From IMG/VR virus record IMGVR_UViG_3300020404_001967, positions 1 through 47,197 of that record: a DNA stretch of 47,197 nt; one strand, 5' to 3'. Positions within the stretch are counted from its first letter, which is position 1. The number at the start of each line of letters is the position of its first letter. Position numbers and translations under genes: made by a program. The stretch is from a virus. The notes below the pieces were generated by a model. That model was not told where the DNA came from, did no database searches, and saw nothing but the letters and a program-made list of their open reading frames with translations. This document shows, piece after piece, positions 20,620-28,447 of this stretch.

Positions 20620-21451
20620 TTTTACAATGCTCGCTCAGAATAGTAATTTTGATTATGTAAGACAAGCATGTTTAGCAGCAATGAGCATACGTGCTACAAA
20701 CGAAAATGCTAGTATATGCTTAATAACAAATGACCCAATACCAAAACGCTATAAAGATCTATTTGATCATGTAATTGAAATACCATGGGGAGATCATGCT
20801 GAAGAAGAAGATTGGAAGATAAGCAATCGATGGAAAATTTATCATGCTATACCATATGATGATACTATTGTTTTAGATACTGATATGCTTGTGTTACAAG
20901 ATATAAGTAGTTGGTTTGACTTCTTACGCAACTATGATTTATTCTATACAAGCAAAGTTCTTACTTATAGAGGCGAAACAATAAATGACAATTATTATAG
21001 AAAAGCCTTTAACAAATATAATTTGCCTAATTTGTATAGCGGATTGCATTGGTTCAAAAAAACTGATTTAGCACATGAATTTTACACATGGCTTGAAATG
21101 ATTACTAATAACTGGCAGCAATTTTACAAAATACATGCCGGAGGTAAGACATATCAAAAAATTTGTAGTATGGATTTGAGTGCATCTATAGCTGCAAAAA
21201 TTATGAATATAGAAAGTAACATTACTAATCCTAATATCATGTATCCTAGTTTTGTTCATATGAAACCTAGAATACAAAACTGGAGTCAAAATTTTGCAGA
21301 TAGGTGGCAAGATAGGGTTGGTGTGTATTTAGACACAAACTTACAACTTAAAATTGGCAACTATAAACAGTCTGGTATTTTTCACTATACAGAAAAAGAT
21401 TTTTTGAATAATCATATAATGTCAATTTATGAGAAACATTTAGGACTATAA
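20606..21451 (+). CDS. Putative GT-A glycosyltransferase, paralogue, TTG start
   Basis: A 281-residue paralogue of the preceding gene. IPYDDTIVLDTDMLVLQD carries the D-T-D motif near residues 92-94, followed by a conserved NLYSGLHWFKK segment that in such proteins lies near the acceptor site. I chose the TTG at 20606 because GGAGAG lies five bases before it. The first ATG at 20627 would remove the first beta strand (NFTMLAQ), which aligns with VVLFASN in the neighbour. The start overlaps the previous gene by 14 nt. The sugar donor is unknown. Confidence 0.65.
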   Translation: MTTNNFTMLAQNSNFDYVRQACLAAMSIRATNENASICLITNDPIPKRYKDLFDHVIEIPWGDHAEEEDWKISNRWKIYHAIPYDDTIVLDTDMLVLQDISSWFDFLRNYDLFYTSKVLTYRGETINDNYYRKAFNKYNLPNLYSGLHWFKKTDLAHEFYTWLEMITNNWQQFYKIHAGGKTYQKICSMDLSASIAAKIMNIESNITNPNIMYPSFVHMKPRIQNWSQNFADRWQDRVGVYLDTNLQLKIGNYKQSGIFHYTEKDFLNNHIMSIYEKHLGL

Positions 21452-21452
21452 C

Positions 21453-21998
21453 ATGGAGATAGAATTAGTAACAAAGAGATTTGTGCATTATGACGATGAA
21501 GGTAAAATTACCAAAATAGGACATGATAAAGATGAAAATGAAAATTCTATTGAGGTGCCTTTTGATGATGTAAAAGCATTAATGACTGGTAAAGAATCTT
21601 TAGGTTCATATATTGTTGAATGGGATTTTTTAGAAAAGCGTAATGTGCTAAAGCATATTTCTCAATGGGAAAATGACCAGCTGAAAGAAAGCTTCTTATA
21701 TGAAATAAAAAATGATAGCAATGCAGATGCTGTTATTCAACAAGATAAAAAAGAAAAATGTTGGAGACTTGTTCTAAGTGAAGATGTAGTAAAAGCAAAT
21801 ATTGATCCAACTTTACAATTTTATAGTGTTACAAAAAAATATGATCCAAATGTTTTGTATAGATTACTAAGATTTCAAAAAATAAATAATGAATATGTAG
21901 TGCCGTTTGAACTAGACTTTGAAGTTGACAATGTTGATTTATCAATATATACTGTAAGGAAGTTTTCTACATATTCTTATGAGGTAATTGATGGCTAA
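21453..21998 (+). CDS. Hypothetical protein between transferases
   Basis: A 181-residue protein I do not recognise. It is acidic, with no cysteine cluster and no membrane segment. It contains aromatic-rich stretches (YIVEWDFLEKR near 50-60 and YRLLRFQKINNEYVVPFELD near 137-156). It starts one base after the stop of the second glycosyltransferase and overlaps the following GT-A-like gene by eight bases, so it belongs to the same message. A structural or binding role alongside the transferases is possible but only a guess from context. Confidence 0.55.
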   Translation: MEIELVTKRFVHYDDEGKITKIGHDKDENENSIEVPFDDVKALMTGKESLGSYIVEWDFLEKRNVLKHISQWENDQLKESFLYEIKNDSNADAVIQQDKKEKCWRLVLSEDVVKANIDPTLQFYSVTKKYDPNVLYRLLRFQKINNEYVVPFELDFEVDNVDLSIYTVRKFSTYSYEVIDG

Positions 21999-22914
21999 TA
22001 CATTTCGTGTAGTTGATTATGACATTATTTATTTGTCATATGACGAACCAAATGCTGAGCAAAACTATTCTGATTTATGTAGTAAAGTTCCTTGGGCTAA
22101 ACGTGTGCATGGAATAAAAGGTAGCGATAGCGCACACAAAGCTGCTGCTAATGAAAGTGATACAGAACGATTTATTACTATTGATGGTGACAACCGAATT
22201 ACTGATGATTTTTTGACACAAGTAATTGACTTTGACGAAAATGTAGATTTAAATAACAAAGTAATAAGTTGGACAGCTGAAAATATAATTAATAATCTGA
22301 GATATGGTAATGGTGGCATAAAGTGCTGGCCTAAGGATCATGTTTTAAGAATGAAAACACACGAAAATGCAGATCCTAATAATCCACATGCACAAGTAGA
22401 TTTTTGTTGGGATACTGAATATGTTCAAATGAATGGGACTTTTAGTAAGATATATAATAATGCTACACCACATCAGGCATGGCGTGCAGGTTTTAGAGAA
22501 GGTGTTAAAATGGCATTAGATAGAGGTATGCAAGTTACTCCAGAACAATTCAGTAAGAATCATTGGAAAAATTTACATAGACTCTATATTTGGCTAATGG
22601 TTGGTGCTGACATAGAACACGGACGTTGGGCAATATATGGTGCAAGAGAGGGACTATACAAAACTATGTTGACAGATTGGGACTTCGTCAATGTTAGAGA
22701 TTTTGATTGGCTAAATGAATATTGGGATAATAAAAAATTAGATGAAGAAGACATGTTTCTTGCTACTGAAGATTATGGCGATAAATTAATTAATGAACTA
22801 CTATTGCCTATTTCAGTTGAACCTTTAGATGCCAATCAAAGTATATTCTTTAAAACTGTTTATCAAAATCCAGACCGTGATAATAGTAAGCAATTTTTGG
22901 ATAGAGAAACTTAA
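21991..22914 (+). CDS. GT-A-like protein with DGD motif
   Basis: About 307 residues. I start at the ATG at 21991, which has GAGGT upstream, rather than the TTG one codon earlier. The N-terminal half (YDIIYLSYDEPNAEQNY, RVHGIKG, FITIDGDNRITDDF) matches the third domain of the protein starting at 27122. It contains D-G-D near residue 61, the likely metal/nucleotide-sugar site. A GNGGIKCWPKDHVL segment follows, matching GYGGVKLFPRELTL in that homologue. A transferase role is inferred from the fold-like pattern. No substrate is known. Its stop codon overlaps the start of the first radical SAM gene (TAATG). Confidence 0.55.
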   Translation: MANTFRVVDYDIIYLSYDEPNAEQNYSDLCSKVPWAKRVHGIKGSDSAHKAAANESDTERFITIDGDNRITDDFLTQVIDFDENVDLNNKVISWTAENIINNLRYGNGGIKCWPKDHVLRMKTHENADPNNPHAQVDFCWDTEYVQMNGTFSKIYNNATPHQAWRAGFREGVKMALDRGMQVTPEQFSKNHWKNLHRLYIWLMVGADIEHGRWAIYGAREGLYKTMLTDWDFVNVRDFDWLNEYWDNKKLDEEDMFLATEDYGDKLINELLLPISVEPLDANQSIFFKTVYQNPDRDNSKQFLDRET

Positions 22915-24287
22915 TGGAGCGCAGCGAAAGCGAAGAAATAAAACGCATAGATGAGATTACAAAAGATATTTCTCCTACGTTTTGTTTCGCTAAATGGTAT
23001 CATGCCAATATATATTTTCAGACAGGTGAAACACATAGTTGTTATCATCCTGCTCCCCATAAGATAGATACAGGACCATTATTAAAAAATCCTAGTGCGA
23101 TACACAATACAGCACAAAAGAAAAAAGAACGTGCTGCAATGATGCGTGGTGAGCAACCTGCTGGTTGTAATTATTGCTGGAAGATTGAAGCAATGGGCAA
23201 AGATTATGTTAGTGACAGAAAGCAACGTAATCAAACTATTTTCTTCAAACATAGACTTAAAGCAGTAAAAGAAGGTGGTGCAGAGTTTGATGTAAATCCA
23301 GAATACTTAGAAGTTAGTTTTGGTAATGAGTGTAACTTTCGTTGTGGATACTGTCATCCAAAAGCCAGCAGCAGATTTTATAATGAAATAAAATCACATG
23401 GTCCTTATGATATGGTTAAAAATCATAGATGTGACATCGATTGGTTTAATATATTTGAAGAAGATAATAATCCATATTTAGATGCATTTTGGCGTTGGTG
23501 GCCTGAGCTTAGTAAAGAACTACACATATTACGTATAACAGGTGGTGAGCCAACAATACAAAAAAGCACATACAAGTTGTTTGATATGCTTGATGCAGAT
23601 CCAAAGCCTGAACTAGAACTAAACTGTAATAGTAACTTAGGAGGCAAACCAAAACAGTTAGAGAAGTTTACAAATCGTGTAAATGATTTACTTTCGCAAA
23701 ATAAAATTAGACGTTTTAAAATGTTTACAAGTATTGACACATGGGGCAAACGTGCAGAATATATACGTGACGGATTAAACGTAGAAGTTTTTGAACGTAA
23801 CTTAGATTATTTTATGCGTAACTGTGAAGCACCAATGGTGTTAATGATAACATTTAATATTTTCAGTGTAACAACATTCCGCACATTACTTGAAAAAATA
23901 TTAGAATGGCGTAGGAAATATAATGACGTTGATACACATAGATGGCAAAGATTAGGATTTGATACACCGCATTTGAAAGAACCGTTGCAATATGATATCA
24001 ATATTCTACCTAAACATTATATGACTTATATGCATGATCATTTACAGTTCATAAAAGAAAATACAGATGATAATCGTAAAGATGCATTTAGCACAATAGA
24101 ATATGAAAAGTTCAGACGTGTTGTTGATTATATGGATACAACAGAATATACTTTAGATAAAGTAATACAAGGACGCAGAGATTTTCATAAATTTTTTGAA
24201 GAACAAGGGCGTAGAAGAAATGTAAACCACGAACAAGTTTTTCCTGAAATGTCAGACTTTTTCGAGCTGTGCAAAGAATACATCTAA
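22914..24287 (+). CDS. Radical SAM protein with N-terminal cysteine (twitch-like) region
   Basis: A 457-residue rSAM enzyme. C140-x3-C144-x2-C147 (NECNFRCGYCH) is the canonical SAM/4Fe-4S motif, followed by RITGGEPTIQ, the usual GGE SAM-binding motif. Before the core, separated cysteines and a C-N-Y-C pair (around residues 23-85) resemble an N-terminal twitch-type auxiliary cluster. Proteins of this layout are often labelled twitch-domain radical SAM proteins. The reaction is unknown. It is the last plus-strand gene of the glycosyltransferase block, separated from the other ten rSAM genes. Its last 36 nt are overlapped by the convergent acetyltransferase gene. Confidence 0.85.
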   Translation: MERSESEEIKRIDEITKDISPTFCFAKWYHANIYFQTGETHSCYHPAPHKIDTGPLLKNPSAIHNTAQKKKERAAMMRGEQPAGCNYCWKIEAMGKDYVSDRKQRNQTIFFKHRLKAVKEGGAEFDVNPEYLEVSFGNECNFRCGYCHPKASSRFYNEIKSHGPYDMVKNHRCDIDWFNIFEEDNNPYLDAFWRWWPELSKELHILRITGGEPTIQKSTYKLFDMLDADPKPELELNCNSNLGGKPKQLEKFTNRVNDLLSQNKIRRFKMFTSIDTWGKRAEYIRDGLNVEVFERNLDYFMRNCEAPMVLMITFNIFSVTTFRTLLEKILEWRRKYNDVDTHRWQRLGFDTPHLKEPLQYDINILPKHYMTYMHDHLQFIKENTDDNRKDAFSTIEYEKFRRVVDYMDTTEYTLDKVIQGRRDFHKFFEEQGRRRNVNHEQVFPEMSDFFELCKEYI

Positions 24288-24878
24288 ACAATCTTTACTC
24301 TCTGGCCATTGTTGTTGTAAAAACGTGTTCCACCATTTATTGGTATCTAGTTTCCAAAAAAACTGAAAATGGTTTCTATATTCTAATTCAATAGGTTCGT
24401 GAAGTAGACCAAATTCTTTTAATTTAGGACAATATTTGTTATGAACAATTTTTTGACTACCTACACTACTTGGATGGCTGCTAACATACATTGGCGTATC
24501 AAGTCCTAAATATTTTATACCTACAGCATAAAGAAATTGGTGATTAATATGATCGTGATAGTTTGTATTATTCAAGCTACGCATACCAGAGATTTTTCTA
24601 GGCCCTTCTATAAAATCATTAATTACACACATACGGGCAGCTATTCTATGTGCATTTGCGCCCAGTATACCTAGGCTACGTAGTTTATGAGTTACAAAGT
24701 TTCCTACAATCCTATCATTATTATACAATAAAAATAATGTTGTGTCTTCTTCGTTTTGCAAATAATCTAATAAAGTTTCTTTACTACTATTGTTATGATA
24801 TTTTTTGGATGCAGCATCTTGAAACCATTGTTCCAAATTCTGTGTTCCGTTATATATTTCTATTTTCCACATTGACAT
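24252..24878 (-). CDS. GNAT-like N-acetyltransferase
   Basis: A 208-residue protein on the minus strand. TTLFLLYNNDRIVGNFVTHKL followed by HRIAARMCVINDF (about residues 45-92) fits the beta-strand pattern around the acetyl-CoA site of GNAT enzymes, though the classic Q/R-x-x-G-x-G/A loop is not clear. The target is unknown. It converges on and overlaps the 3' end of the rSAM gene by 36 nt. Its start codon overlaps the -35 box of the divergent desaturase promoter. There is no good ribosome site before either nearby ATG (24878 or 24872), and its own promoter is uncertain. Similar proteins occur in marine phages near fibre and glycan genes. Confidence 0.55.
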   Translation of the reverse strand: MSMWKIEIYNGTQNLEQWFQDAASKKYHNNSSKETLLDYLQNEEDTTLFLLYNNDRIVGNFVTHKLRSLGILGANAHRIAARMCVINDFIEGPRKISGMRSLNNTNYHDHINHQFLYAVGIKYLGLDTPMYVSSHPSSVGSQKIVHNKYCPKLKEFGLLHEPIELEYRNHFQFFWKLDTNKWWNTFLQQQWPESKDCLDVFFAQLEKV

Positions 24879-24900
24879 TTTTTGATATATATTATATACT
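24872..24900 (+). promoter_or_regulatory. Sigma-70-like promoter for the desaturase
   Basis: TTGACA (24872-24877) and TATACT (24895-24900) are 17 bp apart. The -35 box contains the start codon of the divergent acetyltransferase gene. The -10 box ends only 9 nt before the desaturase ATG, and the GGAG at 24901-24904 may lie upstream of the transcription start, so the message may be near-leaderless. Confidence 0.7.
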
Positions 24901-24909
24901 GGAGTTATA

Positions 24910-25656
24910 ATGCATAATACATTGGTTCGAGCTACACAAATACTTAACCATATCTTATTAGTTATTGGTGTAAGTCTGATTATTTTTTATGATGTGCCAG
25001 CTGTATATTTGATATACAGTGTGCTAATCTATTGGTTTATTGGTGTCTTTGGAATCAATATAGGATACCATAGATTAATTAGTCATAGGAGTTTTACAAC
25101 ATATAAATGGTTAGAATACTTACTAGGACTTATAGGTTCAATAACAATGATTGGAAGTCCGTTAGCGTGGACTGCAATTCACAGACAACATCACGGACAT
25201 GCAGATACAGACAAAGATGTGCATAGCCCTTACAAACTTGGATGGTGGAGAGCGTGGTTTGGCTTTTGGAATATACAACATATTAATCCAAAATATATAA
25301 AGGATATACGCAAAAATCCTTATTACAAATTTACACACAAATATTATTTTTTTATTAATATTGCATATGTATCTGTGTTATTTTTAATTAATCCTCTATT
25401 AGTAATATTTGCATATGCTATACCTACAGTTTTAGTTTTACATAGCACAAGTGCAATTATTGTAATTGCGCACATACATGGATATAAAAATCATTCTATA
25501 GATGACGAAAGTCGTAATAGTTGGATTGCTAGTTTGATTACATTAGGAGAAGGTTGGCATAACAACCATCATGCAAATAGTAAAGCATGGAATAATCAAG
25601 AACGTTGGTGGGAATTAGATCCGCCTGCATGGATAATAAGATTAATTAAAATTTAG
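24910..25656 (+). CDS. Membrane fatty acid desaturase (acyl-lipid/acyl-CoA type)
   Basis: A 248-residue di-iron desaturase with all three histidine boxes: H54-x4-H59 (HRLISH), H91-x2-HH95 (HRQHH) and H217-x2-HH221 (HNNHH). There are four hydrophobic segments, the first two near residues 10-50. The family inserts a cis double bond, usually delta-9, into membrane acyl chains using O2 and an electron donor. The length is short but complete for the catalytic core. In marine phages such genes are auxiliary metabolic genes that probably alter host membrane lipids during infection. It has its own promoter. Its TAG stop overlaps the TAA stop of the convergent fibre gene. Confidence 0.9.
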   Translation: MHNTLVRATQILNHILLVIGVSLIIFYDVPAVYLIYSVLIYWFIGVFGINIGYHRLISHRSFTTYKWLEYLLGLIGSITMIGSPLAWTAIHRQHHGHADTDKDVHSPYKLGWWRAWFGFWNIQHINPKYIKDIRKNPYYKFTHKYYFFINIAYVSVLFLINPLLVIFAYAIPTVLVLHSTSAIIVIAHIHGYKNHSIDDESRNSWIASLITLGEGWHNNHHANSKAWNNQERWWELDPPAWIIRLIKI

Positions 25657-27047
25657 CCTAATACTACCCAAGCAGTGCCATTATAACCTTCAAATTTGTT
25701 ACTACTGCTATTGAATATTATCATACCTTGTTCAGCAAACATACTATCACGTTGTGCATAACTATGGCTACCTACTTTAGCTATTGGTGTTCTAAGCACA
25801 CCGTTACTATCAAATATTAAACCTTTGTGTTCATTTGCGGCAGGGCCGTTTGCTCCGTCCGATAACGCAACTCCAAAGTAAGATTTGTATGCTGTGTTGT
25901 TTATAGGTTCATCAGCAACATAGATACCAAAGCCACCGGCTTGCCTCCAACCGTTACCATCAAAGCCTTCTGCATCAAATTGTAATACACAATCATCCGG
26001 CTGCAATGCTGTTTTATTGCTCCATGTGCCGTTAAAGCCTCTTACAGTCTGTGGACCTTTAACATTGAATGTTATTGATTGTGCCGCTAAATCTATGTCA
26101 CCTAATGCATTGTTTGCAACAAAACTCATTATTCCATATGAATCTATTGATAGTTGCCCTGATCCTTCGCTGTATGTAATCAACTGTTTGTTGCTATTAC
26201 TAAAAAGATCACCTTTGAATTTACCATAATGGTCTGCTACATAATTAACATCACCTTGTATATCAGCCATTACAATAGGACGTCCGTCATAATGTTGAAC
26301 ATGTCCTCTTAGGGCACTTTCTGATCTATTATCACCTAAAACAACAATAGGACCTTTTGCTATATCACCGTCTACTTCTGGTTTGGTATGGCCTATTCCT
26401 CCTAACCAGTTGTGCTGATTATGGTTCTCATCAGGTGGGCTCATTAGAGATGTATTCTCATCTGCCATTACTTCACCAATAAGACTGCCTGTAACAACAC
26501 CAGTCATGTTACCAATAACATCGCCAGTGACAGCACCTGTAACATTACCAGTAATATCTCCATAAAAATCACCATAATGGCTACCGTTGAAGTCACCACT
26601 AAATGCGCCAAATAATGTGCTATCACTTGTTACACTACCTATCAAGTCACCATAAAATGTTCCATAAATTGCATCTGCATCAATTGATCTACTTTCAGCA
26701 TCTATTAATACTTGTCCTAAATCATCTAACACATTACCTGCAAGATCTGCATTTACAAGTGAAGATTCTGGATCTACTATTACATTACCGTCTTTATCTC
26801 TAACTTCTCCGATAAGGTTACTTTTGAAAGTATTTAAAGAAGCATCAAATATTACAGTGCCGTCAATATCTTCAATGTCTCCAATAAGTGGACCAAATAC
26901 TTTTCCAGTATCTACATCAACTTGTAATGCGCCTGCTTTTGATAAAACACTTGCTTTGATTTGACTTGTCCAGCTGTCAACGAGCACATCGCCGTCTGCA
27001 CCAACTACGTCTAATCTGTAACTTTCACCGGGTATAAAATCTGCCAT
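25653..27047 (-). CDS. Fibre-like structural protein on the minus strand
   Basis: A 464-residue fibrous protein. Residues about 17-118 hold four spaced D-G-x-V-(I/L)-x-D units, roughly 24-44 residues apart. Residues about 163-193 form a G-x-(V/I)-T-G run (GNVTGAVTGDVIGNMTG) also seen in the collar fibre. The C-terminus (FNSSSNKFEGYNGTAWVVLG) is a typical fibre or tip ending. AAGGAG lies upstream of the ATG, and a minus-strand GATAAATA lies 19 nt before it, so it is probably expressed late with the other virion genes even though it sits between early-type genes. It may be an alternative or additional adsorption fibre. Confidence 0.75.
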   Translation of the reverse strand: MADFIPGESYRLDVVGADGDVLVDSWTSQIKASVLSKAGALQVDVDTGKVFGPLIGDIEDIDGTVIFDASLNTFKSNLIGEVRDKDGNVIVDPESSLVNADLAGNVLDDLGQVLIDAESRSIDADAIYGTFYGDLIGSVTSDSTLFGAFSGDFNGSHYGDFYGDITGNVTGAVTGDVIGNMTGVVTGSLIGEVMADENTSLMSPPDENHNQHNWLGGIGHTKPEVDGDIAKGPIVVLGDNRSESALRGHVQHYDGRPIVMADIQGDVNYVADHYGKFKGDLFSNSNKQLITYSEGSGQLSIDSYGIMSFVANNALGDIDLAAQSITFNVKGPQTVRGFNGTWSNKTALQPDDCVLQFDAEGFDGNGWRQAGGFGIYVADEPINNTAYKSYFGVALSDGANGPAANEHKGLIFDSNGVLRTPIAKVGSHSYAQRDSMFAEQGMIIFNSSSNKFEGYNGTAWVVLG

Positions 27048-27066
27048 AGGAACTCCTTGTGTAAAG

Positions 27067-27074
27067 TATTTATC
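27067..27074 (-). promoter_or_regulatory. Late promoter motif GATAAATA, minus strand
   Basis: On the minus strand this octamer lies 19 nt upstream of the fibre ATG at 27047, with AAGGAG between. It shares a 74-nt gap with a divergent sigma-70-like promoter, so one gap seems to hold a late promoter leftwards and an early promoter rightwards. Confidence 0.65.
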
Positions 27075-27086
27075 AGAAATCTATTC

Positions 27087-27115
27087 TTGACAACATAGAT
27101 ACATTTTAGTATAAT
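27087..27115 (+). promoter_or_regulatory. Perfect sigma-70-like promoter of the 20-kb operon
   Basis: TTGACA (27087-27092), a 17-bp spacer and TATAAT (27110-27115). The next gene begins at 27122, about where transcription should start, so the message may be leaderless. All plus-strand genes to the window end follow with gaps of at most 30 nt or with overlaps. Confidence 0.85.
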
Positions 27116-27121
27116 TACAGT

Positions 27122-28447
27122 ATGTATGATATTTTTTATATTGGATCTAAATCTGACCAGCAATGGCAAAACTTCAAAGAAAATTTTCCTACAATAAAAT
27201 GTATGGATACTGTAGAACAGGCTACAACAAAAAGTTTGACAGAATGTTTTTGGATAGTGTATCCAGACACAGAAATTTCAGAAAACTTCTTATTTGACTT
27301 TGTTCCTGACGAATGGAGTAAGGATGTTGCACACGTATTTCTAAACGGTGAATCTTATGATGGTATTGCACTTTTGCCAAAAAACCATAATTATTCTGTA
27401 AAAGAAACTAGAAGTAGATTTTATGTATCTCATAAAAAAATAGATATTGTTGCTAGTAAACCTGCAAAATATCAAATATTCTATGCTGATACATATCAAG
27501 AATATTTGAATGCAATAAAACAAACACAATTTGATTTATTTTATATTGTTCCAAGCACAGTTGATATTCACCCTGATTTTACATTTGATCATTATTTTTC
27601 TCATCATAACATGTTTGATAGACGTATCAATCATATATTTTTAAATGGAGATTACCACGATGGAATAATGCTTTGTAGTAAGTTACATCCAATAAGTGAA
27701 AGAGAATATACGTTTAGATTTATTGCTGGCAAAAAAGAACACAACCAATTAGTAAGCACACCCAAACCATATGATGTTGTTTTTATAAGTTATCAAGAGC
27801 CAGATGCTGATAAAAACTTTGAAAATTTAAAGAAAAAAGCACCTAATGCAAAGCGTATACATGGTGTCAAAGGCATACATCAAGCACATATTGAGGCTGC
27901 AAAGTTATGTGATACTCCAATGGTTTGGATAGTCGACGGTGATGCAACAATAGTAGATGACTTTGAATTCAACTATCAAGTGCCTGCTTGGCAATATTCA
28001 CATGTGCATGTATGGAGAAGCAAAAATCCAGTGAATGGATTAGTATATGGTTATGGCGGAGTAAAGTTGTTTCCAAGAGAATTAACACTAAACATGGATA
28101 CAAGTAAGCCAGATATGACTACAAGTATAAGTGATAAATTTATTGCAGTAAAACATATTAGTAATGTTACAGGATTCAACACAGGAGAATTTGAAACATG
28201 GAAAAGTGCATTTAGAGAATGTTGCAAACTAAGTAGTAAAATAATTGATAGACAAAAAGATGGCGAAACAGATCAAAGACTTAAAATATGGTGTAGTAGA
28301 GGCAAAGATAAACCGTTTGGAGAATTTGCAATCAAAGGAGCTAAAGAAGGTGCATTATATGGTGCAAGAAATGCAACCAACCCACAAGCATTAAAACTTA
28401 TAAATGATTTCGAATGGCTCAAGGAACAGTTCAATGGAAACTTATAA
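27122..28447 (+). CDS. Triplicated GT-A-like protein with one intact DGD domain
   Basis: A 441-residue protein made of three related domains. Domain 1 (about 1-115) and domain 2 (about 116-217) keep the strand pattern (FWIVYPDTEISENF, FYIVPSTVDIHPDF) but have lost the acidic motif. Domain 3 (about 218-441) has YDVVFISYQEPDADKNF and WIVDGDATIVDDF, with D-G-D near 276. It matches the protein at 21991. I infer one active nucleotide-sugar transferase-like domain with two binding or scaffold copies. The start is at the expected transcription start of a consensus promoter with no ribosome site. The next in-frame Met, at about residue 28, would delete the first strand. Confidence 0.6.
   Translation: MYDIFYIGSKSDQQWQNFKENFPTIKCMDTVEQATTKSLTECFWIVYPDTEISENFLFDFVPDEWSKDVAHVFLNGESYDGIALLPKNHNYSVKETRSRFYVSHKKIDIVASKPAKYQIFYADTYQEYLNAIKQTQFDLFYIVPSTVDIHPDFTFDHYFSHHNMFDRRINHIFLNGDYHDGIMLCSKLHPISEREYTFRFIAGKKEHNQLVSTPKPYDVVFISYQEPDADKNFENLKKKAPNAKRIHGVKGIHQAHIEAAKLCDTPMVWIVDGDATIVDDFEFNYQVPAWQYSHVHVWRSKNPVNGLVYGYGGVKLFPRELTLNMDTSKPDMTTSISDKFIAVKHISNVTGFNTGEFETWKSAFRECCKLSSKIIDRQKDGETDQRLKIWCSRGKDKPFGEFAIKGAKEGALYGARNATNPQALKLINDFEWLKEQFNGNL

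Noticed and set aside
25640-25670. Bidirectional terminator between the desaturase and the minus-strand fibre gene.
   Set aside because: There is no GC-rich hairpin or T-run. The stop codons overlap, leaving no room for one.
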